This document shows, piece after piece, positions 33,625 through 42,570 of a stretch of DNA of 64,000 bases. The notes beneath the pieces are model-generated. The model was given only the letters and a program-made list of their open reading frames with translations. It was not told the origin of the DNA and searched no databases. Location: assembly GCF_000971975.1 (NCBI RefSeq), contig NZ_LAQO01000001.1, positions 62,001 to 126,000 on the forward strand, given 5' to 3'. The number at the start of each line of letters is the position of its first letter. Position 1 is the stretch's first letter. The DNA is from Paenibacillus algorifonticola. GTDB lineage: Bacteria > Bacillota > Bacilli > Paenibacillales > Paenibacillaceae. The position numbers were made by a program, and so were the translations under genes.

Positions 33625-34787
33625 GATGGCTCCACCTCCAGCAGTACGTGATCATTCGCAACAAACTGTCCGACAGCTACGACGGTAATCGCCTCATCCT
33701 CCGGATCGCCAATCTGCACGCCGTCTTCGATTACAGCGCCTTCGCCGATAATCGCCCGATAAACACGCGCCCCTTCACCAATCCGCACATTCGGCATAAT
33801 GACGGACTCGCTAACCTCGCTGTCCTTCTCCATCTGTACGCCATAGAAGAGAACCGAACGATCTACCCGCCCTTCCACGACGCAGCCCTCCGTCACCATA
33901 GACGATATCACTTGAGCGCCCGCCGCTACGTATTGCGCCGGCCGATTGGGATTGACGGAATAGATGCGCCAATCTGTATCCGATAAATCAAGCGAAGGCT
34001 CCTCTGCGAGCAAATCCATATTCGCCTCCCACAGGCTTTCGATCGTTCCGACATCCTTCCAGTAGCCGCGGAACGAATAAGCGCTGACGATGAGGCCATC
34101 CCGCATCATAGCCGGGATAATGTCTTTGCCAAAATCATTGCTGGACTGGCGGTTCGCCTCGTCATAAATTAAATATTTTTGCAATACAGACCATGTGAAA
34201 ATGTACACGCCCATCGAGGCGATATTGCTGGTAGGCTTCGCAGGTTTTTCCTCAAATGCAGTTATGCGGTCTTCATCATCGACATGCATGACACCGAAGC
34301 GGCTGGCTTCCTTCCAATCTACTTCTATACCTGCTATCGTTACATCCGCCCCGCACCGCTTATGATGCTGAAGCATCAGATCGTAGTCCATCGTATAAAT
34401 ATGATCGCCGGAAATGACCAAGACATAGCTTGGATTATATCGCTCAATAAACTCCATATTCTGATAGATCGCGTTGGCCGTGCCCTTGTACCAGACGCCG
34501 CCCTTCTGTTTCACATGCGGAGGAAGAATAGCCATGCCTCCGTCACTGCGATCGAGGCCCCAAGGCGTTCCAATGCCCAAATAACGATTGAGCTCAAACG
34601 GCTGATACTGCGTCAATACACCTACTGTATCGATTCCCGAATGCGTGCAATTGCTTAATGTAAAATCAATAATCCGATATTTCCCGCCGAAATAAACGGC
34701 CGGCTTGGCCAAATCCTTCGTGAGCACTCCAAGACGTTTTCCTTCACCCCCTGCAAGCAGCATTGCCAACATTTCTTTACGAGCCAT
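33621..34787 (-). CDS. glgC: Glucose-1-phosphate adenylyltransferase
   Basis: 388 residues from ATG 34787, chosen for AAGGAG 9 bases upstream; the longer frame adds 36 unrelated residues. [14 protein letters not shown] is the nucleotide loop, followed by [15 protein letters not shown] and [11 protein letters not shown]; a beta-helix domain ends the protein. It makes ADP-glucose from ATP and glucose-1-phosphate, the first step of glycogen synthesis. First gene of glgC-glgD-glgA-GH15; no glgB is found upstream. Confidence 0.95.
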   Translation of the reverse strand: MARKEMLAMLLAGGEGKRLGVLTKDLAKPAVYFGGKYRIIDFTLSNCTHSGIDTVGVLTQYQPFELNRYLGIGTPWGLDRSDGGMAILPPHVKQKGGVWYKGTANAIYQNMEFIERYNPSYVLVISGDHIYTMDYDLMLQHHKRCGADVTIAGIEVDWKEASRFGVMHVDDEDRITAFEEKPAKPTSNIASMGVYIFTWSVLQKYLIYDEANRQSSNDFGKDIIPAMMRDGLIVSAYSFRGYWKDVGTIESLWEANMDLLAEEPSLDLSDTDWRIYSVNPNRPAQYVAAGAQVISSMVTEGCVVEGRVDRSVLFYGVQMEKDSEVSESVIMPNVRIGEGARVYRAIIGEGAVIEDGVQIGDPEDEAITVVAVGQFVANDHVLLEVEPS

Positions 34788-35035
34788 GGACACCAACTCC
34801 TTATTCATGAGTGTCCCCCAGAACCTAGATGAGAGAGCAAGGCGAGAGCGGGGGAAAATGTGATGAGATGCAACATTTGCAGCCGTGCCCAGCAATCGTA
34901 CCGCTGACGAAATAAGGCTTCTGCCTTATCCCCGAGTCCCGGATTTATATGACTTGTCGTCTATGAAAGAGCGGTAACAACCCGGCTCTGGCACTCCGAT
35001 TTGATAGTTGGAGCAGCATTTTGGAGTAGTTGGCT

Positions 35036-35296
35036 TTAACAACAAACCCTTGCCACATCATAATCATGATATGACAGATTGTCCGGCAATATGAATAAAT
35101 GCCAGAATAGAACTGGAAAAGAGCTTCCGTCCGTTAGCTGAGAAACTATGAAGCTAGAATGAGCGTGAAGCATAGAGCCGCTTAGTCGTGATAAATTCGT
35201 GTGCGAGCGTTCTACATTAGCGGTGGTCCTGTCATTGAGTGAAATAAAGATGTAGTGGGGATAATCATCCTGCAGTTGGAATGCTGTGATTGACAA
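35036..35296 (-). CDS. Possible 86-residue protein, unrecognised
   Basis: A frame from TTG 35296 with GGAAGGAG a few bases upstream. The product (MSITAFQLQDDYPHYIFISL and so on) has no recognised motif and ends in two cysteines. It occupies most of the 680-base stretch between glgC and the zinc-finger gene, which otherwise shows only a hairpin ATGGGGCC/GGCCCCAT at 35358-35376. It may be a short real gene or a chance frame in the glgC leader. Confidence 0.3.
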   Translation of the reverse strand: MSITAFQLQDDYPHYIFISLNDRTTANVERSHTNLSRLSGSMLHAHSSFIVSQLTDGSSFPVLFWHLFILPDNLSYHDYDVARVCC

Positions 35297-35466
35297 GGTC
35301 TGCTCCTTCCTTTTAAATTGGATAAAAGCGACTGTTGCCTGATTATTTTCGAGGTAAATGGGGCCAAGGGCCCCATCTTGCAGCTAGTTATATTATACAT
35401 CTTTCATAGCCAAATGAAACCTTAAATTGCTGATTTACTGACTGATAGAAGATGAATATGTATTTA

Positions 35467-35694
35467 TTATACTGTACGGGTTACGCGATGAATGTAATAA
35501 TGTTTAGAGCAGTATCCCTTCGTACTCGCGCTTTTTGTACAATTAATCCATTTACAGTTTGTTACAATTTTCGTTCTACGAGGCCGGATGGTGAGAGGAT
35601 CGCCATGACGCATAAGACGCTGATGGTGCATGGAGCATAGTTCTCTGGCTTTGACAGGTTTGGTGCAGTTCTCAATGGTGCATTCATTATTCAT
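35467..35694 (-). CDS. Small two-zinc-finger protein
   Basis: 75 residues with two similar Cys/His knuckles: C-x4-C-x8-C-x2-HH at the N-terminus (CTIENCTKPVKARELCSMHH) and C-x4-C-x8-C-x2-H in the second half (CKWINCTKSASTKGYCSKHY). Basic residues (RPRRTK) lie between. GGAGGAG sits 7 bases before the ATG, supporting a real gene. Similar Cys-rich repeats occur in phage and HNH-linked proteins; function unknown, nucleic-acid binding is a guess. Confidence 0.6.
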   Translation of the reverse strand: MNNECTIENCTKPVKARELCSMHHQRLMRHGDPLTIRPRRTKIVTNCKWINCTKSASTKGYCSKHYYIHRVTRTV

Positions 35695-35857
35695 GGTGTA
35701 TCTCCTCCGGAATCAAGCCTGTTAAAATATATCCCTATTTATTGATTATTTTAACAAGGAACGCAACAAGTTAGAAAGCGCGCTGAGCGCCCGATAAGCT
35801 GTAGTAATCGGACGGATTTCCTTCTATCCGCTAGCTATATGCCTGCCAGGCTTTCGA

Positions 35858-35873
35858 GTTTAATTAATTAAAC
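35858..35873. repeat. 16-bp perfect palindrome
   Basis: GTTTAATTAATTAAAC is a perfect palindrome just before the conserved leader block of the PAS-XRE gene; it may be an operator or part of the promoter region. Confidence 0.4.
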
Positions 35874-35880
35874 GCTAATT

Positions 35881-35984
35881 CAAGGTGAAACGGTTGTCGC
35901 CGTCCTTTGGCGGCGCGGCGCGTTTCATTCCGAGAAATATAGAGAAAGGATAGCGTTAGAATATCCTTTCTTATATTTTAAAAA
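35881..35984 (+). ncRNA. Conserved structured leader element, copy B
   Basis: The block 35881-35940 matches copy A at 56 of 60 positions. TGAAACG/CGTTTCA encloses CGCCGTC/GGCGGCG with loop CTTT. A second hairpin follows: AAATATA/TATATTT and AGAAAGGATA/TATCCTTTCT around GCGTTAGAA (35935-35978), ending TTTTAAAA as in copy A. Its inner stem differs completely in sequence from copy A but keeps pairing. It lies 46 bases before the TTG start of the PAS-XRE gene. Likely a cis-acting RNA; class not recognised. Confidence 0.55.
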
Positions 35985-36030
35985 TACCTTACATAATTGC
36001 CGCACTGCTGGCTCAAAGGAGCGAAAACGA

Positions 36031-36927
36031 TTGACGGTTTTTGAAAGAGTGTTTCAAATGATGGACAGTCCTGCTGCTATTATCCGATCTGTAAAGCATT
36101 ATGGCTTCATAATGGATGTCAATGAAGCCTTCATTCGCCTAACCGGCCTGGAATATGGATATTTGATAGACAAGCCGGTAGGCGAGCTGCTTGAGAACTG
36201 GTCGCTCAAGCACTTCAAGCCCAGTACAAAGCGGGAAGGACTGCTCCACACCTGCAAGCCGGGAGGAACGCCTGTCATGGTCGAGCATAATAACCTGAAC
36301 ATGCTTAACGAAGAGCGCCAGGCACTATCGCTCATTATATTGCATGATTTGAGCTCCCATCACTGGATTGAACGACAATTCGAGATGAATACCGTGCTGT
36401 TCAGCGGCATTCTCGACGCCAACTATCAGGTGCAATTTTTGAAAGACCCTTTCCCGGCCTATTTGCTAGCCGACGGCCATTTGAATGGAGAATCTTTTCT
36501 GGAGATTATAGCCGAAAACGAGCATCTTCGCCTGCTCCATATTTTGGAGGAAACGCGAAAATATAAAAAAACAAACCATATCACTGTAAAAACATCCAAA
36601 GTGAATGGCGTAGAGCTTGAAGTAAAGGTAACTTTCACTCCTATCTTCGACGGGTTTGGACGAATTAAGGAATTCGCCTTTATCGTGCTGGATTTGCAGC
36701 CTATTAACACGCATGAGTATATCGATTCCGGCATGAGGCTGAAAATCTGGATGGCAAAACGCGACATAAGCGCAGGCCAGCTTGCGGCTGCCACCGGTAT
36801 TTCCATCCAGACGATTTCCAAGCTGCGCAATGGAAAAATAAAAATGCCCCAGCGGCTCACTGCTGAACTGATTGCCTCTGAGCTGAGGATCGACTACTTG
36901 GAGATTTGGCAAAAAATACGCAAATAA
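36031..36927 (+). CDS. PAS-domain protein with C-terminal XRE helix-turn-helix
   Basis: 298 residues starting with TTG, 9 bases after AAAGGAG. A PAS domain (AAIIRSVKHYGFIMDVNEAF, GLEYGYLIDKPVGELLENW) fills the first 110 residues and a second PAS-like region about 125-225. The end is an XRE/Cro domain: ISAGQLAAATGISIQTISKL followed by a second helix. There is no kinase or ATPase domain. It is likely a cytosolic ligand- or redox-sensing transcription regulator. The conserved leader precedes it. Target genes are unknown. Confidence 0.8.
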   Translation: MTVFERVFQMMDSPAAIIRSVKHYGFIMDVNEAFIRLTGLEYGYLIDKPVGELLENWSLKHFKPSTKREGLLHTCKPGGTPVMVEHNNLNMLNEERQALSLIILHDLSSHHWIERQFEMNTVLFSGILDANYQVQFLKDPFPAYLLADGHLNGESFLEIIAENEHLRLLHILEETRKYKKTNHITVKTSKVNGVELEVKVTFTPIFDGFGRIKEFAFIVLDLQPINTHEYIDSGMRLKIWMAKRDISAGQLAAATGISIQTISKLRNGKIKMPQRLTAELIASELRIDYLEIWQKIRK

Positions 36928-36960
36928 GGGATGGTCCTGACGGGGACCATCCCTTATTTG
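36921..36960. terminator. 17-bp bidirectional terminator hairpin
   Basis: CAAATAAGGGATGGTCC (36921-36937) and GGACCATCCCTTATTTG (36944-36960) are perfect complements with a 6-nt loop. It includes the stop codon of the PAS-XRE gene and lies before the convergent helD stop. Confidence 0.85.
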
Positions 36961-36974
36961 CATTCTATATGTTT

Positions 36975-39317
36975 TTAAATGTTTTTAAGCGGCTCGGCAA
37001 GCTGCGCTTTTTCCAGAAAGCTTGTCGGCTCGCCCAAGTAATACAAATGCAGCTCGTGCATCGCTCTCGTACAGGCCGTATAAAACAGCTTGCGCTCGTC
37101 TTCCCGTCCATATACTAAGCTTGAAGCATTATACAAAATAACAGCGTCAAACTCCACGCCTTTCGCCAAATAGGAAGGAATAACGACAACCCCCTGCTCG
37201 AACGTCGACGTTTCTTTGGCGATCAAATGAATATCCGGCACGATGGCCGACAATGCTTCAAAGGCCAGCCTGCTCTCCTCCGCTGTCTTGCCAATAACGG
37301 CAATCGAGCTATTGCCCTGTTTCTTGAGCTCTTCGATTCGCTGGGCAATTCGCTTCGCAAGCTCTTCCTCGTCGGCAATAGGTGTAATCGTCGGCCATGG
37401 GCCGCTCCGGTTAAACGGAATAATCCGCTCTCCGCCTGCGATAAAGCTGCTTGTAAACTCGGAGATTTGGCGGGTGGAGCGATAGCTGCGCTCCAATACG
37501 ACACGCTCGGTTTCCTGCTCCTCATACATGCCCGATAATGCATGAAAGCTGTCACCGACTACGGCATGGGCGAAAATCGACTGGTTCAAATCGCCAAGCG
37601 CCGTAATTTTGCAGCTCGGGAAAATTTTCTTTAAATAATGAAATTGGAACGGCGAATAATCCTGCGCTTCATCGACGAACAAATGCTTAACCGACGTATT
37701 CGTCTGGAAGCCCTCAAGCAGCTCCTTCAAATATAAATAAGGGGTAGCATCCTCGTAAAATAATTCCTTCCGCGCCAGCTTCTCAGCCGTGCCTTCGCAG
37801 ATCGCAGCCCAAAGCTGCGGATATTCGCCCTCCTGCTCATTTGTTTCATGAAACAGCTGGCGATACACCTCCGGCATATCCAGAAACTTAAGCCGTTTAA
37901 CCCGGCTGCGCAGGCGCTTAAAGCGCTCCTGTACAATGATCGCTGCCAGACGGTCGCTCTCCCGCTTATGATCATCGAAGGAATTTTGCGTAAACCCTTC
38001 CTTGTCCAGCAGCTCGCTGTAAACCGTATTATACGTTTCGTTATCCAGCAGCTCCATCTCTTCTTCTACCCAGCGCTTGCCCCGCTCCTCGCGCCCGAGG
38101 CGGGTCAGCTCCTTGAGCAGCCACTCAGCAGTCATACGCAGTCGGTTCGGAATCGGATAAGAACGATTATGGCTGTAAAAATGCTCGTGTATCGCCTCGG
38201 CTGTAATTAAGGTGCGGCCGCGGAACTTCATCGCCCGAAAGCGCAAGCCCTTCTCGCCGAGTGAAGCGGCATACCGGTCAATAAGCCCAATAAAAGCGAG
38301 GCTTGATTTATAGCGAATCCCTTCGATGCGTGCATCATATTCGCTGCCATGAGCGGCAGAGAGCGTATACTCCAGCTGGGAGAAAGGGTCCTCCAGATCA
38401 AAGGTTTGAACAAGGCGGTGCTCCAAATACTGCTGATACGTCGTCTGCTGCATATTTTGCTCGCCAAGCTCCGGCAGTACGGTTGCGACATAGCTGTTAA
38501 ACATCGGATTTGGCGAAAAAAGTACGATTTGGTCAGCATTCAATGTACCGCGATAGCGATAGAGCAAATACGCCACCCGCTGCAAGGCCGCTGAAGTTTT
38601 ACCGCTGCCCGCCGCTCCCTGAACGAGCAGAAGGCGAGCGCGCTCATTGCGGATAATTTGGTTTTGCTCGCGTTGAATCGTCGCCACAATGCTTTTCATT
38701 TGCGAATCTGACTGCTTGCCTAGCACCGCTTGCAGTATTTCATCGCCGATCGTTACTCCGGTGTCGAACATGCCTTCAATTTCACCCTGGCGAATAATAT
38801 ACTGGCGCTTCAGCGTCATTTCTCCGGAAATTTGTCCACTAGGCGTCTCATACTTTGCAGGTCCTGGTGAATAATCGTAATACAGGCCGGATATAGGCGC
38901 GCGCCAGTCATAAATTAAATAGTTGGCTCCGCTTTCGTCGAGCAGGGAACCCACTCCCAAATAAATCGGTTCAATCGCCTCGCGGCTCTCGCCATCCTCT
39001 ACAAAATCAATGCGCCCGAAATAAGGCGACTGTGCCAGCTTCTTCAGCAGACCCAGCTGCTCCATCGCTACGCGGCGCGTCCGCTCCCGTTCTGACAGTA
39101 ATTCCGCCTGCTGCTTCAAGCTCGCATGCGTCTCCGCAGATTCAGCAGAATCCTCAAAGTTGACGGTTACGTCATCCCAGAAATTTTTACGAATATCTAC
39201 AATATCCTCGCGAAGCTCTCCCGCCTGATCCTGCAAGCCTTCGATTTGCTCCTTGACCCACTTCGTCACCCGATTAACTCGCAGCTGTTCTTGTTCAAGC
39301 TCAGAATTCGGCATCAT
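36975..39317 (-). CDS. helD: RNA polymerase recycling helicase-like protein HelD
   Basis: 780 residues, the length of Bacillus HelD (about 774). N-terminal coiled coil (VNRVTKWVKEQIEGLQDQAG) reaches into the polymerase secondary channel; the UvrD-like ATPase shows Walker A LLVQGAAGSGKTSAAL, motif II FVDEAQDYSPFQFHYLK, and ERSYRST and YTACTRAMHELHLY. It releases stalled polymerase from DNA or nucleic acids. AAAGGAGCG precedes ATG 39317. Convergent with the PAS-XRE gene. Confidence 0.92.
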   Translation of the reverse strand: MMPNSELEQEQLRVNRVTKWVKEQIEGLQDQAGELREDIVDIRKNFWDDVTVNFEDSAESAETHASLKQQAELLSERERTRRVAMEQLGLLKKLAQSPYFGRIDFVEDGESREAIEPIYLGVGSLLDESGANYLIYDWRAPISGLYYDYSPGPAKYETPSGQISGEMTLKRQYIIRQGEIEGMFDTGVTIGDEILQAVLGKQSDSQMKSIVATIQREQNQIIRNERARLLLVQGAAGSGKTSAALQRVAYLLYRYRGTLNADQIVLFSPNPMFNSYVATVLPELGEQNMQQTTYQQYLEHRLVQTFDLEDPFSQLEYTLSAAHGSEYDARIEGIRYKSSLAFIGLIDRYAASLGEKGLRFRAMKFRGRTLITAEAIHEHFYSHNRSYPIPNRLRMTAEWLLKELTRLGREERGKRWVEEEMELLDNETYNTVYSELLDKEGFTQNSFDDHKRESDRLAAIIVQERFKRLRSRVKRLKFLDMPEVYRQLFHETNEQEGEYPQLWAAICEGTAEKLARKELFYEDATPYLYLKELLEGFQTNTSVKHLFVDEAQDYSPFQFHYLKKIFPSCKITALGDLNQSIFAHAVVGDSFHALSGMYEEQETERVVLERSYRSTRQISEFTSSFIAGGERIIPFNRSGPWPTITPIADEEELAKRIAQRIEELKKQGNSSIAVIGKTAEESRLAFEALSAIVPDIHLIAKETSTFEQGVVVIPSYLAKGVEFDAVILYNASSLVYGREDERKLFYTACTRAMHELHLYYLGEPTSFLEKAQLAEPLKNI

Positions 39318-39379
39318 AGGTCACGCTCCTTTATATATAAATGTAGTACTTCCCCAAAAGTAAAAATCACAAATAAACA

Positions 39380-39408
39380 TTGCCCGCCCTAAAACAAGCG
39401 ATTATAAT
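39380..39408 (+). promoter_or_regulatory. SigA promoter of the queuosine-precursor transporter
   Basis: TTGCCC (39380-39385), 17-base spacer and TATAAT (39403-39408). Transcription would begin near 39415, ahead of the preQ1 aptamer. Confidence 0.65.
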
Positions 39409-39455
39409 GGCAAAGGCAGAAATATAATCATACATGCTGCATCGCAGCAAAGCAA

Positions 39456-39496
39456 GCCGCGGTTCGTAAACTCCCGCGTTATCAAAACTAGGAGGT
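39456..39496 (+). ncRNA. preQ1-I riboswitch
   Basis: Stem CGCGG/CCGCG (39458-39462, 39474-39478) closes the loop TTCGTAAACTC, then an A-rich tail AAAACTAGG folds back as the H-type pseudoknot. This is the preQ1-I consensus (stem, C/U-rich loop, AAAACTA tail). The tail runs directly into the Shine-Dalgarno AGGAGG (39490-39495), so preQ1 binding would hide it and block translation of the transporter at 39506. Confidence 0.88.
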
Positions 39497-39505
39497 TTTT
39501 TTCGC

Positions 39506-40207
39506 ATGTTCAACTTGTGGTTCGGCGTCATTTTTATGCTCGCCCACTTCACGCTGTTTCTCATTTCCTACCGATTATTCGGCAAAGTCGGCGTCTATGC
39601 CTGGATCGGCATGGCAACCGTTATCGCCAATATTCAAGTCGTCAAAACGGTTGATTTGCAAATCGGTACGCTGGCCATCGTCATTACGCTTGGCAATACG
39701 ATGTATGGCACCATCTATTTGGCGTCCGACCTGCTCAACGAGAAATATGGCGAGGCCGATGCCAAAAAAGCCGTATGGTTCGGGTTCTTCACCTTAATTG
39801 CCTCAACCATTATTATGCAGATGGCGCTTCTATTTAATCCAGCCGAGCCAGGTCTGGAGGCGCAAGCAGCGCTTCAGAGCATATTCGGCATGCTGCCGCA
39901 AATTGCACTTGGCAGCCTATGCGCCTATTTTGTCAGCCAATTTCTTGATGTGAAAATTTACACGCTGCTCAAGCGGCTGTTTCCAGCCCGCAATCAGCTG
40001 TGGATTCGCAATAACGGCAGTACGATTGTCAGCCAATTCGTCGATACGCTCATCTTTTGCACGATCGCCTTTGCGACCGAATATGAGTTCGATGTATGGA
40101 TGTCGATCTTCCTGTCTACCTATGTCATTAAGTTTCTGGTGTCCGTCTGCTCGACGCCGTTTCTATATGCAGCGCGAAGCTTCACGTTCAACAAAGAATC
40201 AATTTAG
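39506..40207 (+). CDS. yhhQ: Queuosine precursor transporter (YhhQ/VUT family)
   Basis: 233 residues with six to seven membrane helices. Characteristic: ITLGNTMYGTIYLASDLLNE, GSLCAYFVSQFLDVKIYTLL and NGSTIVSQFVDTLIFC. The family takes up queuosine precursors (preQ0/preQ1) or bases from outside. The preQ1 riboswitch directly upstream strongly supports this. AGGAGG precedes the ATG. Confidence 0.92.
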   Translation: MFNLWFGVIFMLAHFTLFLISYRLFGKVGVYAWIGMATVIANIQVVKTVDLQIGTLAIVITLGNTMYGTIYLASDLLNEKYGEADAKKAVWFGFFTLIASTIIMQMALLFNPAEPGLEAQAALQSIFGMLPQIALGSLCAYFVSQFLDVKIYTLLKRLFPARNQLWIRNNGSTIVSQFVDTLIFCTIAFATEYEFDVWMSIFLSTYVIKFLVSVCSTPFLYAARSFTFNKESI

Positions 40208-40221
40208 TCCATAACTGTACG

Positions 40222-40250
40222 AATAACCTCCCTTCTGCCGGGAGGTTATT
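40222..40250. terminator. Bidirectional terminator
   Basis: AATAACCTCCC and GGGAGGTTATT pair around a 7-nt loop between the transporter (plus) and the hydrolase (minus), with TATTTAT following on the plus strand. Confidence 0.8.
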
Positions 40251-40266
40251 TATTTATAGCCTTATT

Positions 40267-42570
40267 TTATTTATAAAATCCGATGTCATCCAGCATCACC
40301 CGCCCAGGCTCCCCGGAAAAATAAAACGTTATCCGCGTTATTTTCGTCCCGGATGGCCAGCTGCCTGCCTCGGCAAACCGTGCCAGCGGCAAGCTGTAGG
40401 TCTGAAACACCGATTCAATGCTCTCCTTATATTTCCCCTCTTTAAGCCGCTTCTCCAGCCAAGGGACAATTGTAAATTGCGTTTCGAACGGCAGCGGAAT
40501 ATCGTTAAAGCTGGATAATGGCAAACGCACCGTCTGTCCCTGTGCAGGCACAAGCTCCAGCTCAATTTGAGGCGCAGCTGCCGCAGCATCCCTAGCTTCC
40601 TCTCCCGTATTTTCCATCGAAAAGCTAAACGTTTCCAGCCCCTTGGAAACGATGGCCTCGCTATACGTCGCTGCAAGCTCCAACGTATACGAGGCAGCAG
40701 CATCCCATTCCAGCACAGCGCCGCGCGAGCCCTTATTGCGATTGTCGCGGTCCTTTGCTTCCGACTCCTCCCATACCTTGAAGCCTTCGGCGCTCAGCTT
40801 GCCGCCGCTTGGCAGCGTCAGCTTGTTCACATCCTCTTCATAACGCGCTGCCGCGAGGAAGGAAGCATCCTCGTACCGGCTCACATAGTCGCTGGAGGTG
40901 GGGAGCCAATCCGGCGACGCTTTGTTATTTTCGAACAATGGCTTATAAATATCGTTGCCATGCAGCGTTGCTTCCAGAAAAGCCGAGACATACACTTTAG
41001 CTGCCTGCTGCTGCTCCGCCTGCGTCATCATATGCTGCTGATTAAGAAACAGGCCACCGGGAACCCGCTCATCCATCATGCCCCAATCGGAATTAAAGCG
41101 GCTGTGGTTCGCCTCGGACAAATACAGCGAAGCTTTAAAATACGGCGAGCCCGGTGTAAAGCTGGTCCGAATATACTGCCTGTCCCCGTAAAAGCTGTTG
41201 ACGTCGCCGTCCCTTGCACCTTGCAGCGTCAAATAACTGACATCTTTAAGCCGCGCCGAGGTCTTGTCTACCTCCTTATCCGTCGGTGCTAGAGCCACAA
41301 CAGATGCAAAATCGATCTGAGCCATGCTGGAAAGCCCTTCATCCTCTGCAAACCATCGTTTGTAATCCACTGCCATCGCTACCGCTTGGCCACCGCGTGA
41401 ATGGCCAATTAAAGAGACCTTGGAAAAATCCACTTTGCTGTAAAAGGGATTATCCGCCATCGTGCTGAATGACTGGATTTGCTGAATATGCTTCAGCAAG
41501 ATCCATGCCCGCATTTTCATATCCTGCTCGGGGATGCCCGACCAGACCGAATAATTAAGAAAGTTTTCATCTACCGATATAGCGATAAAGCCCCGGCTCG
41601 CAAGCAGCTCGCCCAAATAGGCATAGCCGGCATCCGAAAACTCCTCCATTAAATGATTGCCATGCACCATGAGCACAAGCGGGAATGCTCCATCCCCTTC
41701 CGGCATCCATACTCTTGCGTTTAAAGGAAGCTCGCTTTGGTCAAAGCCCCAAAACTTTTGTTTGAGCCACGCCCACTTTTTAATATAAGCCGATGCATCC
41801 ACGGAGGACGTTAACAGCTCCGTCTGCTCCCCATATTCGCCGCGCTGCTTGTCGCTCCCGCTGCCGTAAGTAAAGGCCCGATAGCTGTAGCTGCCCGGCA
41901 ATGCCGGATTTTCTGCGTCAATAAACGCAATCTGCGCCCCATCTTCCAGGCTCATATCCGTGGCCCCATCGGCAGATGAATGGCGTGAATCCATGCCTTC
42001 CGCAGGCGCTGCATCATCAGAAGCTCCACGTAATTGATTCGCTGCAAAGTTTACAAATAATACTCCTGCCACAATAATGCCTGCTATGGCGAGCCCTCTG
42101 CCGCGCAGCCTCAGTATTTGCCCGAGCAGCATGCCGGCAATCGCGCCACAAATCGCATACGCCACCGCAAACAGCGCCGCCATGAGTACGCCAAATTCCG
42201 AATAATAAAAAATAAAATAAGCTTCAAACCCCACATATAAGAAAAAACCGGCAAACAAGCGGGGAACCGGCACAAACACAAGCGTTAGCAGCACCGAGCA
42301 TAGCTGCGCAGCTGCATACAAGGCCACCGTATTTAGCGACACAAAACCGCCGATGTCCACAAGCGCCCCAAGTCCCGTCGGCATGCCTAGCGCAACTAGC
42401 ACCATTGCAAGCGTTCCCGCGATCAGCAGACCTGCGGAGCCATGGTAGAAGAGCGGCCTGTCATAGGAGAGCCGCTGCTGCATCCGCGCCTTTAACCACT
42501 GGGCCAACCGCTGCCCTCTGGGAAGCTTCGGAGGCGGCACAAAGCCTAATGGCTCCAATTCGGTATTCAC
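40267..42570 (-). CDS. Polytopic membrane protein with alpha/beta hydrolase domain
   Basis: 767 residues. The first 180 carry about five or six membrane helices. A hydrolase domain follows: MVHGNHLMEEFSDAGYAYL with the oxyanion region, nucleophile GHSRGGQA near residue 395, aspartate in a later loop and histidine SEANHSRFNSDW near 490. The last 150 residues form a beta-rich domain ending ITFYFSGEPGRVMLDDIGFY, resembling a carbohydrate-binding jelly roll. It starts GTG overlapping the YlmA-like gene stop. Substrate unknown, perhaps a lipid or ester at the cell surface. Confidence 0.75.
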   Translation of the reverse strand: MNTELEPLGFVPPPKLPRGQRLAQWLKARMQQRLSYDRPLFYHGSAGLLIAGTLAMVLVALGMPTGLGALVDIGGFVSLNTVALYAAAQLCSVLLTLVFVPVPRLFAGFFLYVGFEAYFIFYYSEFGVLMAALFAVAYAICGAIAGMLLGQILRLRGRGLAIAGIIVAGVLFVNFAANQLRGASDDAAPAEGMDSRHSSADGATDMSLEDGAQIAFIDAENPALPGSYSYRAFTYGSGSDKQRGEYGEQTELLTSSVDASAYIKKWAWLKQKFWGFDQSELPLNARVWMPEGDGAFPLVLMVHGNHLMEEFSDAGYAYLGELLASRGFIAISVDENFLNYSVWSGIPEQDMKMRAWILLKHIQQIQSFSTMADNPFYSKVDFSKVSLIGHSRGGQAVAMAVDYKRWFAEDEGLSSMAQIDFASVVALAPTDKEVDKTSARLKDVSYLTLQGARDGDVNSFYGDRQYIRTSFTPGSPYFKASLYLSEANHSRFNSDWGMMDERVPGGLFLNQQHMMTQAEQQQAAKVYVSAFLEATLHGNDIYKPLFENNKASPDWLPTSSDYVSRYEDASFLAAARYEEDVNKLTLPSGGKLSAEGFKVWEESEAKDRDNRNKGSRGAVLEWDAAASYTLELAATYSEAIVSKGLETFSFSMENTGEEARDAAAAAPQIELELVPAQGQTVRLPLSSFNDIPLPFETQFTIVPWLEKRLKEGKYKESIESVFQTYSLPLARFAEAGSWPSGTKITRITFYFSGEPGRVMLDDIGFYK

